Source: an uncultured Polaribacter sp. (lineage in GTDB: Bacteria > Bacteroidota > Bacteroidia > Flavobacteriales > Flavobacteriaceae). Taken from it: a DNA stretch of 64,000 nucleotides. Of this stretch, positions 56,908 through 64,000 are shown in pieces. The translations under genes and the position numbers were made by a program. Below the pieces are notes generated by a model. The model worked only from the letters and a program-made list of their open reading frames with translations. It was not told where the DNA came from and ran no database searches. The first letter of the stretch is position 1. Every line of letters starts with the position of its first letter. The stretch lies in the NCBI RefSeq assembly GCF_947503875.1, contig NZ_CANNFH010000008.1, forward strand, positions 1-64,000, given 5' to 3'.

Positions 56908-58187
56908 TATGGTTTCGTAATAATTTACGAGTAAACGATAATATATCATTACAAAAAGCAATTGCAGATAATGAAAAGGTAATTGCTGTGTATTGTTTTG
57001 ACCCCAAACAATTTGCAGAAGATAAATTTGGGTTTCTAAAAACAGCAAAGTTTAGAGCGAAGTTTTTGTTGGAAACTATAGAAAACTTGAAGAAAAACTT
57101 AGCAGATTTAAATATAACACTACTCACCTATTTTGATGCGACAGAAAATGTTATTGAAAAAATTGTAAGCAATTTTAGCGTATCAAATATTTATACCCAA
57201 AAAGAGTGGACTTCAGAAGAAATTGAAACCAATAATGCTATTTTAAAAGCATTGCCGAGTTCTGTTAATTTTATAGAAGATTATGACCAATTTCTGTATC
57301 ATCCTGAAAATGTATCTAAAGACTTTTCTAATATACCTAACGTATTTACCGTTTTTAGAAAAAAATTAGAAAAAACAGTTGCTATTCAAGAAGCAATAAC
57401 GATTGCTAAGTTGCCAGTTTCGAATATAATCGATGATACTACAAAAATACCAACATTAAAAGCGTTGGGTTTTGCTGCATTTGAAGTTCCAGAAAAAACG
57501 GCTTTCCCTTTTAAAGGTGGTGAAGATGAAGCCTTAAAGCGTTTGGATAATTATTTTTTTGAAACTAAAAAAGTAGCCTTCTATAAAAAAACAAGAAACG
57601 GATTGGTAGGTACAGATTACAGTACCAAGTTCTCTGCATGGCTAGCAAACGGAAGCATTTCTGCCAAAACAATTTATTGGAAAATAAAAGAATATGAGGC
57701 AGAATACAAAGCAAACCAATCTACATATTGGGTAATTTTTGAATTAATTTGGAGAGATTATTTCAAGTACATTTCTCTAAAATACGATGATAAGATATTT
57801 AAAATAGGTGGTATTTTAGACAAAGATTATCATTGGAATTATTACCAAAAAGACATTAACAAATGGATTAATGGTGAAACAAAAGACGATTTTGTTAATG
57901 CGAACATGATAGAGTTACAAAAAACAGGTTGGATGAGCAATAGAGGAAGACAAAACGTAGCCTCTTATTTTGCGAAAGAATTATTATTAGATTGGAGAAT
58001 TGGAGCCGCTTATTTTGAGTCTCAATTATTAGATTATGATGTGCACAGTAATTATGGCAATTGGATGTATGTTGCAGGCGTTGGTAATGATCCTAGAGAT
58101 CGAAAATTTAATACGCAAATGCAAGCAGAACGTTATGATGCAAATCATAAATTTAGAAAAATGTGGTTAGAAAAAACTTTGTTTTAA
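56877..58187 (+). CDS. DASH-type cryptochrome
   Basis: A 436-residue photolyase-family flavoprotein. The N-terminal antenna domain starts [20 protein letters not shown]. The FAD domain includes [40 protein letters not shown] and the family-closing [20 protein letters not shown] then [20 protein letters not shown], characteristic of DASH cryptochromes. These repair cyclobutane dimers mainly in single-stranded DNA and may also signal. The ATG at 56877 lies inside the DUF2256 gene. The next gene starts 1 bp after the stop codon. Confidence 0.94.
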   Translation: MQQQQEKTGLVWFRNNLRVNDNISLQKAIADNEKVIAVYCFDPKQFAEDKFGFLKTAKFRAKFLLETIENLKKNLADLNITLLTYFDATENVIEKIVSNFSVSNIYTQKEWTSEEIETNNAILKALPSSVNFIEDYDQFLYHPENVSKDFSNIPNVFTVFRKKLEKTVAIQEAITIAKLPVSNIIDDTTKIPTLKALGFAAFEVPEKTAFPFKGGEDEALKRLDNYFFETKKVAFYKKTRNGLVGTDYSTKFSAWLANGSISAKTIYWKIKEYEAEYKANQSTYWVIFELIWRDYFKYISLKYDDKIFKIGGILDKDYHWNYYQKDINKWINGETKDDFVNANMIELQKTGWMSNRGRQNVASYFAKELLLDWRIGAAYFESQLLDYDVHSNYGNWMYVAGVGNDPRDRKFNTQMQAERYDANHKFRKMWLEKTLF

Positions 58188-58188
58188 G

Positions 58189-59721
58189 ATGAAAACATTA
58201 CGATTAATTTTAGGAGATCAATTAAACAGCCAACATTCTTGGTTTGCAGAAAAAAACAACAATGTTACCTATTGTATGTTTGAAATGCGCCAAGAAACAG
58301 ATTATGTTACACATCATATTCAAAAAATAGTGGGCTTTTTTGCTTCAATGCGAAATTTTGCACAAGCACTTAAAAAAGCTAATCACAATGTGGTTTATTT
58401 TAATATTGACGATGATAGAAATGCACAAAGTTTAACTGAAAATATAGCGTATCTAATCAAAGAAAACAATATAGAAAAATTTGAATATTTAGCACCAGAT
58501 GAATATCGTTTAGACGAACAATTAAAAGAGTTCTCTAAAAGTTTAGCCATTGATGTAAATCAATTTTCTACAGAACATTTTTATACAGAAAAAGAAGAGC
58601 TAGCCACTTTTTTTAAAGGTAAAAAGCAATTTTTGATGGAAAATTTTTACAGAAATATGCGTAAAAAACATCAAATATTAATGGTTGATCAACAGCCAGA
58701 AGGTGGCAAGTGGAATTACGATGCTAGTAATAGAAAAAAATGGAAGGGTGATGTTTTAATTCCGCCAGAAATTAATTTTGATAATGATGTTAGCTGTATT
58801 TTAAATGCCATTGAAAACGCCAATATAAAATCCATAGGAAAAATAAATGCGAAATATTTTGAATACCCAATTTCTAGAGCACAATCTTTAGAGCAACTGG
58901 ATTATTTCTGCGAACATTTGTTGGTTCATTTTGGCGATTATCAAGATGCGATGCATACAGATAAAATCTATCTTTTTCACAGTAGAATTTCTTTTGCAAT
59001 GAACACAAAAATGATTTCCCCAAAAGAGATCATCAACAAAACATTAGAAGTATACAGAGAGAGAAAAGATGAAATTGACATCTCTCAAGTAGAAGGTTTT
59101 ATAAGACAAATTTTAGGTTGGCGAGAATATATGCGTGGCATGTATTGGATGTTAATGCCAGATTATAAAAAGAGCAACTTCTTAGAAAACAAAAGCAAAT
59201 TACCAGATTTTTTCTGGACAGGTAAAACCAAAATGAATTGCCTTAAAAATGCAGTAAATAACTCCTTAGATAATGGTTATGCACATCATATACAGCGTTT
59301 AATGGTAACTGGTAATTTTGCTCTTTTAGCACAAATAAATCCAGATGAGATAGATGCTTGGTATTTGGGCATTTATGTAGATGCTATAGAATGGGTGCAA
59401 TTGCCCAACACAAGAGGTATGAGTCAGTTTGCAGATGGTGGTAAAATAGCCACAAAACCATATGTTTCTAGCGGAAGTTACATTAGTAAAATGGGGAATT
59501 ATTGCGACAGCTGTCATTATAAAAAAACCAAAAAGTTTGAAGATGATGCTTGTCCGTTTAACTCACTTTACTGGAATTTCTTAGATGAAAAGCAAGAAAA
59601 ACTAAGTTCTAATTTTAGAATGAAGATGATGTACAGCGTTTTAAACAAAATGTCTGCAGAAGATAGAAGTAAGATTAAAGAAAAAGCAAATCATATATTA
59701 GAAAATTTAGATGCCTACTAA
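58189..59721 (+). CDS. Iron-sulfur (FeS-BCP/PhrB-type) photolyase
   Basis: A 510-residue member of the bacterial photolyase/cryptochrome group that carries a [4Fe-4S] cluster; its best-known member, Agrobacterium PhrB, repairs (6-4) photoproducts. The N-terminal domain starts TLRLILGDQLNSQHSWF. Cluster cysteines are visible at 351 (KMNCLKNA), 439 and 442 (YCDSCHYKK) and 455 (DACPFNSLYW), exactly one residue off the PhrB positions 350, 438, 441 and 454 as I recall them. FIRQILGWREYMRGMYW and HHIQRLMVTGNFALL match the FAD region. The end overlaps the next gene by 11 bp. Confidence 0.93.
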   Translation: MKTLRLILGDQLNSQHSWFAEKNNNVTYCMFEMRQETDYVTHHIQKIVGFFASMRNFAQALKKANHNVVYFNIDDDRNAQSLTENIAYLIKENNIEKFEYLAPDEYRLDEQLKEFSKSLAIDVNQFSTEHFYTEKEELATFFKGKKQFLMENFYRNMRKKHQILMVDQQPEGGKWNYDASNRKKWKGDVLIPPEINFDNDVSCILNAIENANIKSIGKINAKYFEYPISRAQSLEQLDYFCEHLLVHFGDYQDAMHTDKIYLFHSRISFAMNTKMISPKEIINKTLEVYRERKDEIDISQVEGFIRQILGWREYMRGMYWMLMPDYKKSNFLENKSKLPDFFWTGKTKMNCLKNAVNNSLDNGYAHHIQRLMVTGNFALLAQINPDEIDAWYLGIYVDAIEWVQLPNTRGMSQFADGGKIATKPYVSSGSYISKMGNYCDSCHYKKTKKFEDDACPFNSLYWNFLDEKQEKLSSNFRMKMMYSVLNKMSAEDRSKIKEKANHILENLDAY

Positions 59722-61201
59722 TAAAGAAGAAATACATGTTGTTTGGCTGAAACGCGATTTGCGTTTACAAGATAATGAAGCCATTTACAATGCTTTAAAA
59801 AAAGACAAGCGCGTACTTTTTATATATATTTTTGAAAACTCTTTATTAAAAGACCCACATTATGATAAAAGACATTGGGATTTTATAAAACAATCTATAG
59901 TAGATTTAAATACAGATTTAAAAAAATACAATAGTAAAGTATTGTGTGTACAGACAGAAGTAGTGTCTGCCTTCAATCAATTGTTCAATCAATATCAAGT
60001 ACATACCGTTTTTTCGCATCAAGAAACAGGTTTATTAATTACTTTTAATAGAGATAAAGAATTTGCAAGATATTGCAGAAATAACTCTATAAAATGGACT
60101 GAAAACAATAACAATGGTGTTTTAAGAGGCTTACTAAATAGAGCAGATTGGTTTGATCAGTGGGAAGATTACATGTGTGCGCCACAATTTAAAACAGAAT
60201 TAAACACAGAAAAACTAATTTCTACGGGAGAGATTAACAAACTAGAAAATTACTTTATTACCGTTAGTTTAGAAACTGAAAAAGAAACACCTTTTCAAAA
60301 AGGGGGATCTAAATTAGCTTGGAGATATGCCAACACTTTTTTTGATGAAAGGCATAAAAAATACATGTCTCACATTTCTAAACCTGCATTGGCTAGGGAA
60401 AGCTGTAGTAGATTATCGCCTTACATTGCTTGGGGAAATGTATCTATTCGTCAAATATTTCAGAAAGCGCACGCCTGTAAAACTGAACAAAATAAAAAGC
60501 ATTTGGGTGCTTTTGTATCTCGTTTGCGCTGGCAAGCACATTTTATTCAGAAATTTGAAATGGAACACACCATGGAAAATGCAAGTATAAATAAAGGTTT
60601 TCAAAAATTGAAAAAAAGCATTTCTGAAGAATACCAAAAAGCTTGGGAAGATGGACAAACAGGTTACCCTTTAATTGATGCTAGCATGCGTTGTTTAGCA
60701 GAAACTGGATATTTAAATTTTAGAATGCGCGCCATGTTAGTATCCTTTTTTACCCATATTTTATGGCAACCTTGGCAAGCTTCTTCTCAACATTTATCTA
60801 AATTATTTTTAGATTTTGAACCAGGAATTCACTTTCCTCAGTTGCAAATGAATGCAGGAGAAACAGGCATAAATTTGGTACGCATTTACAATCCTGTAAA
60901 AAATAGTTTAGACCATGATGAAGATGCTACTTTTATAAAAAAATGGTGCCCAGAATTAGCTCACTTACCTACTGCCTTTATTCATGAGCCTTATTTAATG
61001 ACTCCTTTAGATGAGCAATTTAATAATTTTGAACTTGGTGTAACCTATCCAAAACCTATTGTTGATATTAAAGTAGCTCGAAAAAAAGCCAGTGATATTC
61101 TTTGGAAAATGAAAGACGACCCAGACGTTTTTAATGAAAGCAAAAGAATACTTATGAAACATACACTTTCCGATAGAAATAGAATGATGAATGGTGACTA
61201 A
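59711..61201 (+). CDS. Cryptochrome/DNA photolyase family protein, third in the row
   Basis: A 496-residue flavoprotein with the photolyase antenna domain (VVWLKRDLRLQDNEAIYNAL) and a divergent FAD domain (SRLSPYIAWGNVSIRQIF, FVSRLRWQAHFIQKFEMEHT, GYPLIDASMRCLAETGYLNF, NLVRIYNPVKNSLDHDEDAT). The core order is that of class I-like photolyases, but the exact group (CPD photolyase or a flavobacterial cryptochrome clade) cannot be set without a tree. It overlaps the FeS photolyase gene by 11 bp and is the last gene of unit one. Confidence 0.9.
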   Translation: MPTNKEEIHVVWLKRDLRLQDNEAIYNALKKDKRVLFIYIFENSLLKDPHYDKRHWDFIKQSIVDLNTDLKKYNSKVLCVQTEVVSAFNQLFNQYQVHTVFSHQETGLLITFNRDKEFARYCRNNSIKWTENNNNGVLRGLLNRADWFDQWEDYMCAPQFKTELNTEKLISTGEINKLENYFITVSLETEKETPFQKGGSKLAWRYANTFFDERHKKYMSHISKPALARESCSRLSPYIAWGNVSIRQIFQKAHACKTEQNKKHLGAFVSRLRWQAHFIQKFEMEHTMENASINKGFQKLKKSISEEYQKAWEDGQTGYPLIDASMRCLAETGYLNFRMRAMLVSFFTHILWQPWQASSQHLSKLFLDFEPGIHFPQLQMNAGETGINLVRIYNPVKNSLDHDEDATFIKKWCPELAHLPTAFIHEPYLMTPLDEQFNNFELGVTYPKPIVDIKVARKKASDILWKMKDDPDVFNESKRILMKHTLSDRNRMMNGD

Positions 61202-61234
61202 AGCCGTGATTTCTAAAATGATAATTATTTGTTA

Positions 61235-61291
61235 ATTATTGTTTAACTTATTAATTAAATAGTTAAACAAAATGTATTTGTTGTATATTTG
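61235..61291 (+). promoter_or_regulatory. Shared operator/promoter of light unit 2
   Basis: ATTATTGTTTAA (61235-61246), 16 bp, TTAAACA (61263-61269), then AAATGTATTTG: identical arms and spacing to the element at 52646-52680. TGTAT at 61273-61277 aligns with the -10 region of unit one. A second candidate box TATATTTG (61284-61291) ends only 4 bp before the ATG at 61296, which would give an almost leaderless message, so the first is more likely. Confidence 0.7.
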
Positions 61292-61295
61292 AGTA

Positions 61296-61718
61296 ATGAT
61301 ATTTAATACAACAAATAAAAATAACGAAGCTGAAGTAACGATAACAGAAATGTTAGGTGCATCTTATTCTTTTTTTCAGTCTATAAAATTAGGAGGTACA
61401 GGTTCTAAAAGAATGATTGTAGCCGCAGTAAGCCCAAGTTTTATGCGTTTTATGAATAGTGTTTCTGATGCCAATTATGGAAATATCGAATTAAGAGAAA
61501 AGGGCATCTTAGTGCACATAACAAAAGGATTACAAAATTATAGTTGGGCAATACCTTATTACCAACTGCATACTTACAAAACAGAAGGGTTTAGCATACA
61601 CGCACAAGGTAACTTTGTTCGCTTTAAAAACAATAAACTGTTACAAGAAAATAAGAAGTTTATAGATAAACTAATTGATATTAAAATTGAATACGACAAA
61701 CAATTTGAGTTCCATTAA
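61296..61718 (+). CDS. Protein of unknown function in the light cluster
   Basis: 140 residues, no family recognised. It is soluble and mixed alpha/beta, with a hydrophobic-poor core: VTITEMLGASYSFFQSIKLG, then KRMIVAAVSPSFMRFMNSVS, and a beta-rich middle (LREKGILVHITKGLQNYSWA, IPYYQLHTYKTEGFSIHAQG). The end is lysine-rich. It is the first gene of unit two behind the shared operator, and its 3' end overlaps the DUF2805 gene, so the two are probably made together. A PH-like or sensor fold is possible but not supported by a motif. Confidence 0.75.
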   Translation: MIFNTTNKNNEAEVTITEMLGASYSFFQSIKLGGTGSKRMIVAAVSPSFMRFMNSVSDANYGNIELREKGILVHITKGLQNYSWAIPYYQLHTYKTEGFSIHAQGNFVRFKNNKLLQENKKFIDKLIDIKIEYDKQFEFH

Positions 61719-61995
61719 TACAAAACAATTAAATGGCATATCTATTGATAGAATAATAGAGATGGCGTGGGAAGACAGAACAACCTTTGAGGCAATACAG
61801 TTTCAATTTGGGTTAAAAGAACAAGAGGTAATAGACCTTATGCGTAGAGAAATGAAGCCAAAAAGCTTCAAAATGTGGAGAAAAAGAGTGCAAGGAAGAA
61901 AAACAAAACATGAAAAATTAAGAACGTTTGCAAAAGGAAGATTTAAATGTTCAAGACAAAAATCAATATCAAATAACTCTATAGCAAAAAGATAA
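61705..61995 (+). CDS. DUF2805/TIGR03643 family protein
   Basis: A small basic protein with the family pattern IDRIIEMAWEDRTTFEAIQF, GLKEQEVIDLMRREMKPKSF and KMWRKRVQGRKTKHEKLR. The helical pattern resembles a helix-turn-helix, and the basic tail suggests nucleic-acid binding; neither is shown. No ATG precedes the domain. I choose a TTG at 61705 (96 aa), which overlaps the previous gene by 14 bp; a TTG at 61675 would add ten residues. Family members often lie beside photolyase genes. Confidence 0.82.
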   Translation: MSSINTKQLNGISIDRIIEMAWEDRTTFEAIQFQFGLKEQEVIDLMRREMKPKSFKMWRKRVQGRKTKHEKLRTFAKGRFKCSRQKSISNNSIAKR

Positions 61996-62055
61996 AAACC
62001 GTGCTTTGTTTTAGGTTTTAGGGTTTCTAAAGACAGCACATAAAAAAGACAACAA

Positions 62056-62754
62056 ATGATTACAGAAGTAGTACTAAAAGAAAAAGAGGCAGAAAGTAAA
62101 TTAAACAGTTTCTCTCACGATGAAGTTGGAGACGACCATTTATTTACAGGCTTGGAAACCCCAATGAAACCAGACGCCTTTAAAATTTCTGATGAAGAAA
62201 AAAAAGAAAAAATAGCCGGTTTATTTTCTGAAATAATGGATGTAATGGGCTTAGATTTAACTGATGATTCATTAAAAGGAACTCCAAAAAGAGTCGCTAA
62301 AATGTACATTGAAGAAATCTTTTCTGGGCTTAACCCTAAAAATAAACCAAAAGTAGCCTTGTTTGATAATAAGTACCAATATAACCAAATGTTGGTAGAA
62401 AAAAATATTACGTTTTACTCTAATTGTGAGCATCACTTTGTACCGATTATAGGTAAAGCACATATCGCATATATTTCTTCAGGTAAAGTTATAGGTTTAT
62501 CTAAATTGAATAGAATTGTACAATATTATGCTAAAAGACCTCAAGTGCAAGAGCGTTTAACCAACCAAATTGCAGAAGAATTAAAAGCAATATTAAACAC
62601 GGAAGATGTAGCTGTAATTATAGATGCCAAACACTTATGTGTTTCTTCTAGAGGTATTAAAGATGATACCTCTTCTACAGTAACCTCTTTTTTTGGAGGA
62701 AAATTTAATACGACAGAGAAAATTGCAGAATTACAAAACACTTTAAATTACTAA
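62056..62754 (+). CDS. folE: GTP cyclohydrolase I
   Basis: Converts GTP to dihydroneopterin triphosphate, the entry to folate and pterins. 232 residues with a long N-terminal extension (about 1-50) typical of FolE. The zinc site is complete: FYSNCEHHFVPIIGKAHIAY near 122 and DAKHLCVSSRGIKDDTSSTV near 195. GLSKLNRIVQYYAKRPQVQE is the family signature. Within a photolyase cluster it may boost methenyl-tetrahydrofolate or another pterin for the antenna sites of these enzymes; this is inference. It could also be the only housekeeping folE. Confidence 0.95.
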   Translation: MITEVVLKEKEAESKLNSFSHDEVGDDHLFTGLETPMKPDAFKISDEEKKEKIAGLFSEIMDVMGLDLTDDSLKGTPKRVAKMYIEEIFSGLNPKNKPKVALFDNKYQYNQMLVEKNITFYSNCEHHFVPIIGKAHIAYISSGKVIGLSKLNRIVQYYAKRPQVQERLTNQIAEELKAILNTEDVAVIIDAKHLCVSSRGIKDDTSSTVTSFFGGKFNTTEKIAELQNTLNY

Positions 62755-62756
62755 TT

Positions 62757-62981
62757 ATGGAACTAATCAAAAGAGCAGAAGAGTTTGAAACTAGAAAAAT
62801 GAGGTTTCCAACAACAAGCGACAGAATTTTAGCCGCTAGAGAAGCAAAAGAGTTAATTTTAAGTTTAAACGAAATCTATAAGAAAACTAAAGATGCTAAA
62901 CTTATGGATATAATGAAAAGGTTAACCGCAATAAAACAACGTATAGAAAAACGTTTAAAAGGAAAACCACTAACAGCTTAA
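62757..62981 (+). CDS. Small helical protein, paralogue A
   Basis: 74 residues, family not recognised. The sequence is highly charged and predicted helical: LIKRAEEFETRKMRFPTTSD, RILAAREAKELILSLNEIYK, MDIMKRLTAIKQRIEKRLKG. About 60% of its residues match the protein encoded at 63066-63281, with the same blocks in the same order, so the pair arose by tandem duplication. It starts 2 bp after folE, so translation is probably coupled. No membrane span or cysteine. Confidence 0.8.
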   Translation: MELIKRAEEFETRKMRFPTTSDRILAAREAKELILSLNEIYKKTKDAKLMDIMKRLTAIKQRIEKRLKGKPLTA

Positions 62982-63065
62982 AATAGAAATAATTCAGTTT
63001 TTTATTGCTAGTTTAACTTTTATATCTATATTGGAAAAATTATAAAATTAGACACGTTAAATAGA

Positions 63066-63281
63066 ATGAATTTATTAGAAAGAGCTGTAGAATTTGAAAA
63101 TAGAAAGTTTTCATTTAAAACCACAAGTGATAGAATTTTAGCATCTAGAGAAGTAAAAGCACTTATTCTAGAGCTAAATGAAGTATATAAACAAGAAAAA
63201 GATCCAGAAATTATGGATCAAATGAAGCGCTTAACAGCTGTTAAACAGAAAATAGAAAAGCGCTTGAAAGGAAGACCTTAA
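63066..63281 (+). CDS. Small helical protein, paralogue B
   Basis: 71 residues, similar throughout to the gene at 62757-62981 (TSDRILASREVKALILELNE; MDQMKRLTAVKQKIEKRLKG). The conserved block TTSDRILAxREvKxLIL suggests a common binding surface. An 84-bp spacer precedes it, possibly with its own weak promoter. Its stop is 6 bp before the SDR gene. Function is unknown; the pair may be stress-related scaffolds or heterodimer partners. Confidence 0.8.
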   Translation: MNLLERAVEFENRKFSFKTTSDRILASREVKALILELNEVYKQEKDPEIMDQMKRLTAVKQKIEKRLKGRP

Positions 63282-63287
63282 AAGCAC

Positions 63288-63971
63288 ATGAAAAATATAG
63301 TAATCGTAGGAGGAAGTAAAGGAATTGGACAAGCTATTGTAAATTCTTTAGTTGAAAACAACAGAATTATAAATATTAGTAGATCAGAACCTTCACTTTC
63401 TCATGCGAACTTAACACACATATCTTGTGATGTTATAAGCGATGACTTACCAGAAATAGATGCTATAGATACTTTAATCTACTGCCCTGGTAGTATCAAC
63501 CTAAAGCCAATTGCTAGATTAAAACTAGATGATTTCAGACAAGACTTTGAAATTAATGTAATTGGAGCTGTCAAAATTATTCAGCATTTACTTACAAAAC
63601 TTAAAAACGGCAACAGTCCATCTATACTTTTATTTAGTACAGTTGCTACAAAATTAGGCATGCCTTTTCACGCAAGCGTTGCAGCCGCAAAATCTGGAGT
63701 AGAAGGAATTACCAAATCTTTAGGCGCAGAATTAGCCCCAACCATTCGTGTTAATGCGATTGCACCCACTGTTACAGATACAGATTTAGCATCTAAACTT
63801 TTAAGAAATGAACGTATGATAGAAAATATCACAGAACGTCATCCACTTAAAAAGTTTTTAAAACCAGAAGAAGTTGCAGATTTAGCTACATTTTTAGTTT
63901 CTGATAAAGCAAAATCTATTTCAGGGCAAATTTTTGAGCTAGACTGCGGAATTGTAAATTTCAAAATTTAA
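63288..63971 (+). CDS. Short-chain dehydrogenase/reductase
   Basis: A 227-residue classical-size SDR. The nucleotide-binding motif is GGSKGIGQAIVNSLVE near 7; CPGSINLKPIARL near 67 corresponds to the NNAG region but is not canonical. The catalytic Ser is in LLFSTVATKLGMPFHASVAA. The usual Tyr of YxxxK is replaced by His (HASVAAAKSG), with Lys present, a feature of some divergent SDRs, so activity may be altered. It ends SISGQIFELDCGIVNFKI. It follows the small paralogue pair closely and probably belongs to unit two. Confidence 0.88.
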   Translation: MKNIVIVGGSKGIGQAIVNSLVENNRIINISRSEPSLSHANLTHISCDVISDDLPEIDAIDTLIYCPGSINLKPIARLKLDDFRQDFEINVIGAVKIIQHLLTKLKNGNSPSILLFSTVATKLGMPFHASVAAAKSGVEGITKSLGAELAPTIRVNAIAPTVTDTDLASKLLRNERMIENITERHPLKKFLKPEEVADLATFLVSDKAKSISGQIFELDCGIVNFKI

Positions 63972-63975
63972 AAAC

Positions 63976-64000
63976 ATGGCAAATATCTACGATATTAATA
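63976..64000 (+). CDS. Start of a gene cut by the window edge
   Basis: ATG at 63976 begins MANIYDIN and runs off the end. The 4-bp gap after the SDR stop codon supports a further gene of the same unit. The short start resembles thiol-peroxidase or glutathione-peroxidase-like proteins, but eight residues are too few to say. Confidence 0.5.

Overview
The window comes from a low-GC member of the Bacteroidota, most likely a marine flavobacterium close to Polaribacter or Tenacibaculum. This rests on the AT-rich composition, promoters with TAnnTTTG -7 boxes in place of sigma-70 boxes, the tRNA-tuf-tRNA-secE-nusG-rpl-rpoBC order, the family make-up (DUF3467, AGCS, YjgP/YjgQ, GH3 lipoproteins) and a large photolyase/cryptochrome cluster. 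No taxonomic search was possible.

Layout. 1-5700, minus strand: tgt, an LptF/LptG-type permease, an EamA transporter and accA, with rluF upstream. 5821-16485, minus strand: a xylose/xylo-oligosaccharide locus, with a GntR-type regulator overlapping xylulokinase, then xylose isomerase, a sugar:H+ symporter, a GH3-PA14 beta-xylosidase and a GH3 beta-glucosidase. 16600-20770: an AlkB-like dioxygenase, tRNA-Ser, chorismate synthase (plus strand), isocitrate dehydrogenase and a DUF3467 protein. 20934-34005, minus strand: the core information-processing operon, from four tRNAs through tuf, tRNA-Trp, secE, nusG, rplKAJL, rpoB and rpoC. 34112-41577, minus strand: hpf, a XerC/D recombinase, rpsU, an acyl-CoA dehydrogenase, a helix-hairpin-helix protein, an AGCS symporter, a K+ channel and a PspC protein. 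41740-52566, mostly plus strand: uvrA, a gene-poor 1.3 kb stretch carrying a copy of the uvrA tail, a LOG-family protein, an apparently inactive M1-peptidase/outer-membrane-barrel fusion and a fused alpha/beta 2-oxoacid dehydrogenase E1. 52711-64000, plus strand: two consecutive transcription units that look like a light and photo-oxidative damage regulon.

The light regulon is the most interesting part. Unit one encodes a TetR-like protein, an AarF/UbiB kinase-like protein, a flavin reductase, an SDR-DUF2867 protein, a 46-residue DUF2256 protein, a DASH cryptochrome, an iron-sulfur photolyase with all four cluster cysteines, and a third photolyase. Unit two encodes an unknown protein, a DUF2805/TIGR03643 protein, GTP cyclohydrolase I (a possible pterin source), two tandem paralogous small proteins and an SDR. 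Both units are preceded by the same DNA element, TGTTTAA-N16-TTAAACA, just upstream of the presumed -10 region. I found no other copy by eye in the window.

Non-coding structure is rich. Three copies of an 82-120 bp interspersed element keep the same outer helix (GCGTT/AACGC) while their inner hairpins vary, which suggests a structured RNA. Many intergenic gaps hold short tracts with a strict 7-bp period but different heptamers. An 88-bp tandem repeat copies the 3' end of the acyl-CoA dehydrogenase gene. One intrinsic terminator appears to lie inside the start of the next gene.
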